A DNA stretch of 64,000 nucleotides from Fibrobacter sp. UBA4297 (GTDB lineage: Bacteria; Fibrobacterota; Fibrobacteria; Fibrobacterales; Fibrobacteraceae), in contig NZ_DGUZ01000001.1 of NCBI RefSeq assembly GCF_002394865.1, forward strand, positions 165,181-229,180, given 5' to 3'. The notes under the pieces are model-generated. The model did no database searches and was not told the origin of the DNA. It saw only the letters and a list, made by a program, of their open reading frames with translations. Shown here piece after piece: positions 35,018-43,700 of the stretch. Numbering within the stretch: the first letter of the stretch is position 1; each line of letters opens with the position of its first letter. The translations under genes and the position numbers were made by a program.

Positions 35018-35163
35018 GATTTTAGGTGTTAGGTTGTAGGTTTTAGGTGGTTGTGGCTTAAGGGTCTTTAGCTATTAGTCATTAGTTGTTAGTAGATAAT
35101 TGTGCTTACGGCACCAAACTTTAAAAAACTAAAGACCATTGACTAATGACTATTGACCTAGCA
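35018..35163. repeat. AGGTTGTAGG arm and TAGTCATT inverted-arm element, copy 2
   Basis: Bases 35022-35052 carry AGGTGTTAGGTTGTAGG units. Bases 35066-35160 carry the second kind: GGTCTTTAGCTATTAGTCAT on the left, complementary to ACTAAAGACCATTGACTAAT on the right, with TTTAAAAAACT between. No gene seen in these 146 bases. Confidence 0.7.
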
Positions 35164-36051
35164 CTATATTTTCTTATTTCTCTCGTCTATAATTTCTTGC
35201 ATGTCAGCAGGTGTAATTGTGTAGTTTGTACGGCAGAAGTCGCAGACAACGTTTAAGTCCTTGTTTTCGCTGCTGAGTTCTTGCAGGTCCTTGAGCGGGA
35301 GCGTTGCAAGCGTTGCGAGCATGCGGTCCTTGCTGCACGGGCAGAAGGGCTTCGGGTCGATTTCGCGCACCACTTCGATGTCGTACGGGCCGCGGAGCTG
35401 GTCCAGAAGTTCATCAAGGTCAAAGCCCTTGTCTGCCTTGTACATGTCGCAGAACTTCGGGAGGTTTTGCACGATGACTTCGATTAAGTTGATGTCCTTG
35501 TCCTCGAGGTCCGGGAAAGCTTCTATGTAGAAGCCTGCGGCGTAATCGAGTACGCTCGGGTCCTGAGTGTTGTACTGGGCTTCGATTCCAACGGCAGAGC
35601 GAATCTGTTCGGACTGCAAAAGGTATGTAGCGAGGTTCTGACCCACGGAAACGGACGGAGCTTCGATAATGCTTTCGTGAACGCGCTTGCCCTGTTCGTT
35701 CAACTTTACGACTTGCACATGCTGAGGCACGAGGGCGGGTTCGTTTGCTCCGATTGCCTGGAGTTCAGCCTGCGGAATCATGGCGCGGACAAGACCCATC
35801 GGGGTCGAGTCTGTTTGAATTTTCGTAATTTCGCCACCAAAAGTAGTGGTATAGGAAACTGTACCTGCGAATTTAAGGCCTGCGCTCAGGAAAATGCTTG
35901 CAATGGAGTTTTCGGCAAGCAACTTGAGGGCAAAACCCTTGGCGTTGTGGTGACGGCCGATTTCGTTCATGGTCTCAGTCAAATCGACCACGATAAGGCG
36001 GAAGGGCGTTTTTTTGCCCGTCGCACGGATGATTCTGTCTTTAAAATTCAT
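35164..36051 (-). CDS. hslO: Hsp33 redox-regulated chaperone
   Basis: Holdase chaperone switched on by oxidative unfolding. N-terminal domain (ADLTETMNEI-like DLTETMNEIGRHHNAKGFAL; AGLKFAGTVSYTT) is followed by the helical linker and the C-terminal zinc centre CPCSKDR (near residue 240) and CDFC (near 270): the CxC...CxxC redox switch is complete. Length 295 residues is normal. Minus strand, divergent from the DJ-1 gene. Confidence 0.9.
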   Translation of the reverse strand: MNFKDRIIRATGKKTPFRLIVVDLTETMNEIGRHHNAKGFALKLLAENSIASIFLSAGLKFAGTVSYTTTFGGEITKIQTDSTPMGLVRAMIPQAELQAIGANEPALVPQHVQVVKLNEQGKRVHESIIEAPSVSVGQNLATYLLQSEQIRSAVGIEAQYNTQDPSVLDYAAGFYIEAFPDLEDKDINLIEVIVQNLPKFCDMYKADKGFDLDELLDQLRGPYDIEVVREIDPKPFCPCSKDRMLATLATLPLKDLQELSSENKDLNVVCDFCRTNYTITPADMQEIIDERNKKI

Positions 36052-36136
36052 ACCCTAAATATAGAATTTAACGGATTTGTAAGCCCTGTGTAGATTGAAA
36101 AAAGCTATAATAATCAAGTAACTATTTGGAGGTATT

Positions 36137-36682
36137 ATGCAAATTCTCGTACTCTTGGCTGATGGTTTTGAGGAAACGGAATTCGTTGTTCCTGTTGATT
36201 TGTGGCGCCGTGCCGGATTCAAGGTGACTATTGCGTCTGTTTCGGGGGCTGATTTAGTCAATGGCCTTCATGGGCTCAAAATCCAGTCCGATGTTGCTTT
36301 GAATAAACTTGAACCGACCGATTTCGATGCTGTTTTCTTGCCGGGTGGCGGTGTAGGTGTGCAGAACCTCAAGGCAAGTGCTGCTGTTGAAAATGCAATT
36401 TGCAGTCTCAATGATGATAATAAATGGATTTTGGCTATTTGTGCCGCTCCGACGGTACTCAGCAAGGCGAGAATTCTTGTCGACAGAAAGGCTACGTGTT
36501 ACCCAGGCTGTGAAACAGACCTTGTTTGTCGCGAATTCTCTACGGATCGCGTTGTTGTCGATGGTCATATCGTTACAAGCCGTGGTCCGGGTACGGCTGA
36601 AGAATTTGCTCTAAAGTGCATTGCCGAGATGGGTAGCACTGAACTTTCTGAACAAATCCAACGTCAAATCGTTGCTCGCTAA
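36137..36682 (+). CDS. DJ-1/PfpI family protein (YajL-like)
   Basis: Small cytosolic protein of 181 residues. LADGFEETEFVVPVDLWRRAGF at the start holds the conserved Glu, LPGGGVGVQNL follows, and the nucleophile elbow AICAAPTVLSKA has the reactive Cys near residue 100. Family members act as glyoxalase/deglycase-like or redox-protective enzymes; the exact substrate is disputed. GGAGG lies about six bases before the ATG. A good terminator follows. Confidence 0.87.
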   Translation: MQILVLLADGFEETEFVVPVDLWRRAGFKVTIASVSGADLVNGLHGLKIQSDVALNKLEPTDFDAVFLPGGGVGVQNLKASAAVENAICSLNDDNKWILAICAAPTVLSKARILVDRKATCYPGCETDLVCREFSTDRVVVDGHIVTSRGPGTAEEFALKCIAEMGSTELSEQIQRQIVAR

Positions 36683-36724
36683 GTTGTCTGTATCATACTG
36701 TATCATGACAAAACCCTGAGGTAT

Positions 36725-36753
36725 TCCCCTGTAACTATGCAGGGGATTTTTTT
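36725..36753 (+). terminator. Terminator of the DJ-1 gene
   Basis: TCCCCTG and CAGGGGA form a seven-base stem followed by seven T. Confidence 0.85.
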
Positions 36754-36977
36754 ATAGACGGTTTATAATTTGTTTATTCATTCTTAAGTTGTTAGTCAAT
36801 AAGTACAATGTTTGTACGATAAATTATTTTTTTATAAAAAATTGAATTTAGGTGACACTTTATATTGTAAAAAATGCTATATATAAAGTACTCCATATAC
36901 ACCAATAAGGGTCGGAAACTAAAATTTCCGGCCCTTTCCTTTTTGAATTAAAAGTCCACAGTTGTGTATTTGGGGTG
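36754..36977. other. AT-rich intergenic region with hairpins
   Basis: No gene seen. GTACAA-tgt-TTGTAC is a small palindrome at 36806, and AAGGG-CGGAAA...TTTCCG-CCCTT at 36906-36940 is a stable hairpin with T-rich sequence after it on the plus strand, lying beyond the sufB stop. Confidence 0.5.
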
Positions 36978-38393
36978 TTAACCGACGCTGTGCTCGAGCT
37001 TGAGGGTGAGGAGCTGGCGTGCTTCGGTAGCAAATTCGCCCGGGAGTTCCTTGAAAACGTCCTTGCAGAATCCGCCCACCATCGCTTGTATAGCGTCTTC
37101 GCGCTTGATGCCACGACTTTCGAAGTAGAACAGCTGGTCTTCGCTGATACGGCTGGTCGTAGCTTCGTGCTCGGTCTGGGCGCTTGCGTTTGCGACGGTG
37201 ATGTAGGGGAACGTGTGGGCGGCGCTCTTGGTACCGACGAGCATGCTATCGCACTGGGTGTAGTTGCGGGCGCCTGTAGCGGACTTGCGGATGCTCACTT
37301 CGCCACGGTAGGCGTTGCTGGAATAGTCTGCGCTGATGCCCTTCGAAATGATCGTGCTCTTGGTGTTCTTGCCGATGTGGATCATCTTTGTGCCGGTGTC
37401 TGCCTGCATGTGGCCGTTCGTGAGAGCCACGCTATAGAATTCACCGACGGAATTGTCGCCCTGCAAGATGCAGCTCGGGTACTTCCACGTGATGGCGGAA
37501 CCCGTTTCGACCTGCGTCCAGCTGATGCGGCTGTTCTTGCCTGCGCACTTGCCACGCTTCGTGACGAAGTTGTACACGCCACCTGCGCCTGTTTCGCGGT
37601 CGCCGGCATACCAGTTTTGCACGGTAGAATACTTGATTTTAGCGTTTTCCTTGGCCACGAGTTCCACGATGGCGCTATGGAGCTGCTTGCTCGAAAATTC
37701 AGGGGCGGTGCAGCCTTCAAGGTAGCTCACGCTTGCGTCGTCATCGGCGATAATCAGTGTGCGTTCGAACTGGCCTGCTTCCTTGTTGTTGATGCGGAAG
37801 TAGGTGGAAAGGTCCATTGGGCACTTGACTCCAGGCGGAATATAGACGAAGCTACCGTCGCCAAAGACCGCGCTGTTGAGGGCCGCAAAGTAGTTGTCGC
37901 CAGCGGGGACCACGCTACCCAGATATTCCTCGATGAGTTCCGGGTATTCCTTGATGGCGTCGCTGATGGAGCAGAAGATAATGCCCATTTCCATGAGCTT
38001 CTTCTTGTGGCTTGTGTAAATGCTGACGGAGTCGAACACAGCATCGACGGCCACGTTTGCGAGTCGCTTCTGTTCGTCGAGCGGGATGCCGAGCTTTTCA
38101 AAAGTCGCCAAGAGTTCCGGATCCACGTCTTCAATTTTTTCGTGGCTTTTCTTGGTCTTCGGTGCGGAGTAATAGACGATGTCCTGCAAATCGACAGGGT
38201 TAAAATGGAGCTCTCCCCAGTTGGGCTGTTTCATCGTCTTGAGCTTTTCGTAGGCTCTCAAGCGGAAATCGAGCATGAACTGCGGTTCGCCACGGAGCGC
38301 TGACGCCCTGCGGATGATATCCTCGTTAAGGCCTTTTTCGAAGGCTTCGTTCTCAATATCAGTGACAAATCCGTATTTGTAATTTTCGCTCAT
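36978..38393 (-). CDS. sufB: Fe-S cluster assembly scaffold SufB
   Basis: Core scaffold subunit of the SUF pathway (471 residues, normal length). Typical segments: YIPPGVKCPMDLSTYFRIN, EGCTAPEFSS with the sulfur-accepting Cys region, GDRETGAGGVYNFVTKRG, WKYPSCILQGDNSVGEFYSVALT and the C-terminal LFYFESRGIKREDAIQAMVGGFC. Neither sufC nor sufD adjoins it on either side, which is unusual because these normally form an operon. Confidence 0.93.
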   Translation of the reverse strand: MSENYKYGFVTDIENEAFEKGLNEDIIRRASALRGEPQFMLDFRLRAYEKLKTMKQPNWGELHFNPVDLQDIVYYSAPKTKKSHEKIEDVDPELLATFEKLGIPLDEQKRLANVAVDAVFDSVSIYTSHKKKLMEMGIIFCSISDAIKEYPELIEEYLGSVVPAGDNYFAALNSAVFGDGSFVYIPPGVKCPMDLSTYFRINNKEAGQFERTLIIADDDASVSYLEGCTAPEFSSKQLHSAIVELVAKENAKIKYSTVQNWYAGDRETGAGGVYNFVTKRGKCAGKNSRISWTQVETGSAITWKYPSCILQGDNSVGEFYSVALTNGHMQADTGTKMIHIGKNTKSTIISKGISADYSSNAYRGEVSIRKSATGARNYTQCDSMLVGTKSAAHTFPYITVANASAQTEHEATTSRISEDQLFYFESRGIKREDAIQAMVGGFCKDVFKELPGEFATEARQLLTLKLEHSVG

Positions 38394-38482
38394 CTTTAAC
38401 CCGCTTTAAACGAGTGCAAAGATAGTAAAATGTGGGAGCTGTTCCAAACGGGGCAACTCCATTTCTGTGTTAACCTACCGGT

Positions 38483-38821
38483 ATGGTAGGCTTGAGATTT
38501 GTCCTTGTTACCTTGGTTTGTCATGCCCGCCACTTGTCACCCCGGACTTGTTCCGGGGTCGCCATCCTTGCGCGTCATTCTGAAGCCGCCAGCAATGCGA
38601 CCAATGTTGTTGCCGGTCGCGAAGAAGTTATGGTGCTCTTGGGCGTAAATCGCGCCTGGAAAATGAATCAGGAAAAAGTCGATGTTGATCTCGCCGAACG
38701 CGTGGTGATGACTCCGTTCACGGCAAAGCGCCTTGCCATTATGCTTGGTGCAACCCTCAAGGCATACGAAGCCAAGTACGGAAAAATCGAAATCGGTATC
38801 CCGGAAGGCAATAAGGGTTAA
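38483..38821 (+). CDS. DUF3467-like protein with repeat-derived 5' end
   Basis: Residues about 40-110 (NVVAGREEVMVLLGVNRAW, VVMTPFTAKRLAIMLGATL, YEAKYGKIEIG) match the small DUF3467 family. The preceding part (about residues 13-36) is encoded by palindromic repeats of the GTCAT type at 38520-38600 and does not resemble a natural N-terminus. Either translation starts further in (ATG 38630 has no clear ribosome binding site) and the gene is 5' truncated, or the repeat is translated. Function of DUF3467 is unknown. Confidence 0.5.
   Translation: MVGLRFVLVTLVCHARHLSPRTCSGVAILARHSEAASNATNVVAGREEVMVLLGVNRAWKMNQEKVDVDLAERVVMTPFTAKRLAIMLGATLKAYEAKYGKIEIGIPEGNKG
38520..38600. repeat. Cluster of GTCAT-type palindromic repeats
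   Basis: TGTCATGCCCGCC, then TGTCACCCCGGA-cttgt-TCCGGGGTCGCCAT, then GCGTCATTCTGAAGCCGCC: two or three repeat units in a row at the 5' end of the DUF3467 frame. Confidence 0.65.
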
Positions 38822-38825
38822 TTTT

Positions 38826-38875
38826 TACACCTCAAACGGGTTCTGGGGCCTATGGCCTCAGGACCTTTTGAGGTG
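38826..38875. repeat. 50-base imperfect palindrome
   Basis: ACACCTCAAACGGGTTCTGG with GGCC pairs across TAT with GGCCTCAGGACC and TTTTGAGGTGG, 19-20 of 24 positions complementary. It follows the DUF3467 gene directly, so it may be its terminator, although no T-run follows. Confidence 0.55.
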
Positions 38876-38966
38876 GTTAATAATAAATTTCTAATATTAT
38901 TGGGTATATGGAAGAGGTCTGCGGCATGTGCTTGTTTTGCGCCTGCTGCTGAAAAAGGAGTACAGA

Positions 38967-40217
38967 ATGAGAAAATTCGTAAGAGCTATGTGTCATCCTG
39001 GAGCGCAAAGCGCGATAGGATCCATTATGGTCCTTTTGCTTACCATAGCCCTCATCGCTTGTGGCGGCGATAGCGGGACATCTGCAAATGATGGAGATGG
39101 CGGCTCGGAGACCGCCATGACGAGTAGTAGCCGTCATTCCGGACCTGATCCGGAATCTAGCAGTAGTAAGACAGTTTCCTCTTCGTCTGTTAAAACCGTC
39201 TCCTCTTCTTCCTCTGTCATTCCCGCCTCGAGCGGGAATCTCCCTTCATCTTCGAGTAAAAGGGTCGAGTCTAGTTCTAGTCAAAAGATTGCTTCCTCCT
39301 CGTCCTCGACTACTCGCAAAGCCGTCTCGTCTTCGTCTGTTAAAGCCGTCTCCTCTTCATCATCTGTAAAGGCTGTATCCTCCTCGTCCTCTGTCATTCC
39401 CGCCTCGAGCGGGAATCTCCCTTCATCTTCGAGTAAAAAGGTTGAGTCTAGCTCCAGTCAAAAGACGGCTTCTTCTTCGAGTCTGAACAATGATGTATCC
39501 AGTGGTGTTGAGTATAAACCGTATGCTCATGATACATGCCTTGCAGGAAACTGGAATATTCACAAGAGCGTTTACAAACAGTTTACCGACCCACGTAATG
39601 GCCGTAGTTATTATTACTATACGGCAACTTCGTATAAAACAGGTGAATCTGTAACAGTCATGGCGGAAAATCTGAACATCGGCGAGATGGTTCTTGGTGA
39701 AAATGACCAGAATGACGATACAAAGATTGAACGCTATTGCTACAACAATGATACCACTAATTGCGATAAGTATGGTGGGTTGTACCAGTGGGCTGAAATG
39801 ATGCAGTTACCGAGTAGCTGCAATACCGAAAGTTGCTATAAAAAAATTAGACGCGATCATCGAGGAATTTGTCCTGAGGGCTGGCGCTTGTTTACTTGGG
39901 ATGATTACGAAATCGTGAAAGATTATTATGACAAATATGATGAAGGTATTACTCCAGGTTTACGCTCGCAGTGCTTTAGTGGGTACAATACAAGTGGTTT
40001 TTCCTTAATTGGTGGTGGGTTAAGAACTGCTGAAGGAAAATTTAAAAAATTAACTGAATATGCGGCATGGTTTAGGCCTGAAGAATATAAGAACGGTAGC
40101 GATGTTAAAGCTTTTAGTGCTATTGTTTCTAGTTTGATTAACGATGCTCCATCAAAAGATGAAGATTGGGATTTAAAAGTAAAAGGTTTCTCAGTTCGTT
40201 GTACAAAGATAGAGTAA
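38967..40217 (+). CDS. Fibrobacter major paralogous domain (TIGR02145) lipoprotein, intact copy
   Basis: ATG 38967 follows AAAGGAG. The signal peptide ends in LIAC (lipobox, Cys about residue 31). A Ser-rich linker spans about 50-185; within it three palindromic repeats are read as RHSGPDPESSSS and, twice, as SVIPASSGNLPSSSS. The C-terminal ~225 residues are the TIGR02145 domain (WNIHKSVYKQFTDPRNGRSYYYY, VTVMAENLNIGE, GGLYQWAEMMQLPSSC, CPEGWRLFTWDDYE, GFSVRCTKIE). The domain is widespread in Fibrobacter surface proteins and of unknown function. A dead copy lies at 49889. Confidence 0.8.
   Translation: MRKFVRAMCHPGAQSAIGSIMVLLLTIALIACGGDSGTSANDGDGGSETAMTSSSRHSGPDPESSSSKTVSSSSVKTVSSSSSVIPASSGNLPSSSSKRVESSSSQKIASSSSSTTRKAVSSSSVKAVSSSSSVKAVSSSSSVIPASSGNLPSSSSKKVESSSSQKTASSSSLNNDVSSGVEYKPYAHDTCLAGNWNIHKSVYKQFTDPRNGRSYYYYTATSYKTGESVTVMAENLNIGEMVLGENDQNDDTKIERYCYNNDTTNCDKYGGLYQWAEMMQLPSSCNTESCYKKIRRDHRGICPEGWRLFTWDDYEIVKDYYDKYDEGITPGLRSQCFSGYNTSGFSLIGGGLRTAEGKFKKLTEYAAWFRPEEYKNGSDVKAFSAIVSSLINDAPSKDEDWDLKVKGFSVRCTKIE
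39133..39158. repeat. GTCAT-type palindrome translated in a Ser linker
   Basis: ATTCCGGA-cctga-TCCGGAAT, in frame in the TIGR02145 gene (HSGPDPES). Confidence 0.75.
39215..39241. repeat. GTCAT-type palindrome translated in a Ser linker
   Basis: ATTCCCGC-ctcga-GCGGGAAT, in frame (VIPASSGNL). Identical to the copies at 39393 and 50051. Confidence 0.8.
39393..39418. repeat. GTCAT-type palindrome translated in a Ser linker
   Basis: Second identical copy in this gene, 178 bases after the first, same reading frame. Confidence 0.8.
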
Positions 40218-40239
40218 AAATCTCTTAACGAATAAAAAG

Positions 40240-40266
40240 AACTCCCATGGGTGGGAGTTCCTTTTC
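40240..40266 (+). terminator. Terminator of the TIGR02145 gene
   Basis: AACTCCCA-tggg-TGGGAGTT followed by CCTTTT. Confidence 0.7.
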
Positions 40267-40280
40267 CAAAAAAAGTTTTA

Positions 40281-40370
40281 TTAAAAATCGGCGTACGTTG
40301 GTACGCCAAAGGCAATCAAGGCGAATGATGCAGAAATAAACTTGTTTATTTCTATATCTGAGCCGCAAAG
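40281..40370 (-). pseudogene. Signal-peptide gene fragment, inverted partner of 40620-40714
   Basis: Read on the minus strand, CTTTGCGGCTCAGATATAGA is followed by codons for INKFISASFALIAFGVPTYADF-like sequence ending in a TAA. It closely matches the plus-strand copy at 40630, but the ATG is replaced by ATA, so no translation start remains. Confidence 0.5.
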
Positions 40371-40457
40371 CATTGCACGAAGTGCAAAGGCAATCCTTAT
40401 GTCAAAAAAGCGTGCTAAGTGAGAGTCGCAGAAAACTTGCGCTAGCGCTATTTTTCT

Positions 40458-40610
40458 ATGACCGAACGACGCCGCGGACGCCGTAGGCGTCAAATGAACA
40501 ATAACTCCCGTAAAAACTCCAAATCCTCTAAAAAAACGACCAAAAAGGTGACTCGTTCGAGATTAAGTTCTAAGAAGAATTTTAAGATCGAAAATCTCGA
40601 ACCTCGTTGA
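40458..40610 (+). CDS. Possible small basic protein (50 aa)
   Basis: The frame starts ATG with MTERRRGRRRRQMNNN and is Lys/Arg/Ser-rich to its end. No Shine-Dalgarno sequence precedes it, and it lies between two gene fragments. It may be a nucleic-acid binding peptide or a chance frame. Confidence 0.3.
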   Translation: MTERRRGRRRRQMNNNSRKNSKSSKKTTKKVTRSRLSSKKNFKIENLEPR

Positions 40611-40619
40611 GGCGCAAGC

Positions 40620-40714
40620 GCCTCCCTTTACGGCTCGGAAATGAAAACAAACAAGTTTGTATTCGCTTCACTCGCCTTGCTGGTAGTGATGGATGCGTCC
40701 GCGGGGTTTGATGG
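40620..40714 (+). pseudogene. Signal-peptide gene fragment running into topB
   Basis: ATG 40641 opens a good signal peptide (MKTNKFVFASLALLVVMDASA) but after 25 codons the frame enters the antisense of the topoisomerase gene. The mature part is gone. The stretch from CTTTACGGCTCGGAAATGAA is homologous to the inverted fragment at 40281-40370. Confidence 0.5.
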
Positions 40715-43700
40715 TTACCCTTTCTTAATCACTTCTACGGTGAGCTTGTTGAACGCAATTTTGCCGCCTTCGCGTAGTTCTAGCGCAGCCCTGAATGTCG
40801 TGTCGTTCTTCTTGAACGGTTCAAGGATTGGCGTAGATTTGTTCTTGAGGAGCGTTTCGACTTCTTCGTCAGAAAATTCACGCTTGAAGAATGTTTTGGG
40901 AATCCCGTAATTGCAGCTAGGATTCATGCACACGTATGCCGCAAGCGTTTGCACTTCGCCGTTTGGCGTTTGCGTGGTCGTGCCGCTACGGAAACGCAGT
41001 TGGTCGCCGCAGCAAGGGCAGGGGAGGTCTCTATGGACGAATTCAAAGCTTGTGCGACCGTCTTCACCGAGCTTTAGGTAGGCGTCGAATTCCGTCCCTT
41101 TCTTGCTTTTGAATCCGGTTAATAGTTCAGTTTTGCCACCGGTGAGGAGTGCCTTGATGTCTGCCACGCGGAGCTTCTTGCCCGCAACGGACTTGAACAG
41201 GGTAAAGTTACAAGCGGGGCAGAAAATAGCGTTCTTGTTTTCTTCGAGCTTCTTTTTGCAGAGAGGACAGCTGAACTTGGTTTCGGTGCCGTGGAAATGT
41301 CCGTCATTCTCGAACGCGAATGTCGCCTTGAAATCCTTGTCCCAGACGACTTTGGCGTTGAAAGTCGTGCCTTTTTTGGTCAAGAATCCGCTGATGATTT
41401 GCGTTGTGCCGTTGCTGAAAAGTTCTGCGATTTCCGTATCGCTCATGACGTGTCCGGCAATCGTCTTGTAGAAAACGAAGTCGCAAGTCGGGGCTGTGTC
41501 TGGCGTGAGCGTCGGGTCGCCGTTCTCATTGTTCGATGTGGTGACGTCGCTTCCTTCGCAGACAAGGCGGTTGCCGGAATCGAGCAATGTTTTGCCGCAC
41601 TTGGGGCACTTGTAATTGGTCGGCGTTTTGACTCGTGCGTCATCGGAAAATTCAAAGCCGATGTTGCCGTCATCGCCTAATGTGAGCGTGGCGCTGAATG
41701 TCGTTCCTTTTTTGCTCTTGAAACCGCTGAGCAAATCGGACTTGCCTGTTTTGAGGAGTGTCCGCATTTCGGCGTGGCTCAAGGTGCGGCCTGCAATCGT
41801 GTGTCCCGCCTTAAAACCGCATTCTTCATTTTTGCAGACATAGCCCCACGGCGCAATTTCGAGCGGGCTGGAACATTTCGGGCAGGGAATCGCATCGGTG
41901 ACGGTTTCGCGTTCGAATTGGCTTGCGTATTTTTGGTGCAAATGTTCGAAGAGTTCCTTGACGTAATTCACGATGCCGTCGCGAAATTCGATTGGCGTGA
42001 GTTTGCCTTTTTCGACTTGCGAAAGCTTGAATTCCCATTCGCCGGTCATTTCGGGTGATTTGACTTTTTCGTCCATGAGCGCGATGACTTCGCGTCCGCG
42101 CTGGGTGCTGACAAGGTAATTCTTTTGCGCTTCGATGAATCCGCGCTTTTTGAGCGTCTCGATGATGCCTGCTTGCGTGGCTGGAGTTCCGAGACCGCGT
42201 TCTTTCATCGCTTCGGCAAGTTCTTCGTTTTCGATTTGCTTGCCCGCCGTTTTCATCGCGGCAAGGAGCGTCGCTTCGGTGAAGTACTTAGGCTTGCTCT
42301 TCTTTTTCTTTTGCAGTTCCAAGCTGTCGAAAGGCGCATGGTCCCCGAGATTCCATTCCGGGAATGTTTCGACGATGTTCGTAATATCATCCCCATCACC
42401 CTTGCCATCAGCATCTGAGCCCTTCGCATCGTTTGTCATGCCGGACTCTGTTCCGGCATCGCCTTTTTTCTTTTTCGACGGTTTCTTCTTCTCTTCCTTG
42501 ATGAGTGCGCGGAAACCTAAATCTTCATTCCTCTTGAGTTTTAGCCTAAAGATTTCGGCGTTGGCGGCATCCAGCAGAACTTCCATTTCGCTCCAGACAT
42601 ACGGCTTGAGCCATGCTTGCACAAAGCGTTCCTTCGCGAGCTTGTAGATGTTCTCTTCCATTTCAGGGAGGTTTTGCGGCTCTTCCCCCGTGGGGATAAT
42701 GGCAAAGTGGTCTGTGACTTTGCTAGAGTTGATGAAGACAAAGTTTTCATTGCCGCCTCGCATGACGGATTTTTCTTGCGGCGTGGCAAGCCTTTGTGCA
42801 AGCGCATACGCCTCTTGCTGCATCGTGTCCGGCAGGTATTGCGAGTCCGTACGCGGGTAGGTGAGCAACTTCTTTTCGTACAAGTTTTGTGCACAGTCGA
42901 GAACTTGCTGAGCGCTGTATTTAAAACGCTTGTTGCCTTCTTTTTGCAGCTCCGTCAAGTCAAACGGTTTTTGTGGGAACTGCTTTTTCTGCTGGATGTC
43001 AATCTTTGCAATCGTAGCTTCTTCCGGCGGCGAGCATTTGTCTATAACAGCCTGTGCCGGCTCATCTTTCTCGAAAATCGCAACTTTTAAATTGCTTTGC
43101 TTGTCCGCCGCGACCTTCTCATCTACAGGCGTGCCGGAATCGCCTTTTTCCTCTTTCGTTTCGCTTTTGACGAGCTGCGCCTGGAACCCTTTCCACGTTC
43201 CCACAACGCTGTAATAAAACAGTTCCTTGAACTGCTCGACAATTGCATCGCGTTCTACGACCAAGTTCAGCGTCGGCGTCTGCACGCGCCCCACAGAAAT
43301 CATCTTTCCGCGCCCGGCGGTGAGCGTGTAAGCACGAGTCGCATTCAGTCCGACCATCCAGTCGGCACGCTGGCGGAGCCTTGCCGCATAGCTCAAGTTC
43401 AAACGCTCCGTCGCATCTTCCAGATTCTTCCAAGCCTTGTCCAAATCCTTCGCTACATAGCTGTTCACCCACAAACGCTTAATTTGCTTTTTGCGGAAGT
43501 CCGGCGTGTAGTCGAGAATCAAGTCGAAAATCAAATTACCTTCACGGCCCGCATCCGCGCCGTTCACAAGAACATCCGCCCTTGCCATCATGTCGCGTAC
43601 AACCGCGAGCTGCTTTCGCGTACTCTCGATTTCCATCAACTTGAATTTTTCGGGCAAAAGCGGCAAATTCGAAAGTCGCCAACCGCCCTCGAAACCGGGA

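Noticed and set aside
40641..40910. An 89-codon frame starting with a signal peptide
   Set aside because: Only the first 25 codons are protein-like; the rest is antisense to topB. Listed as a fragment instead.
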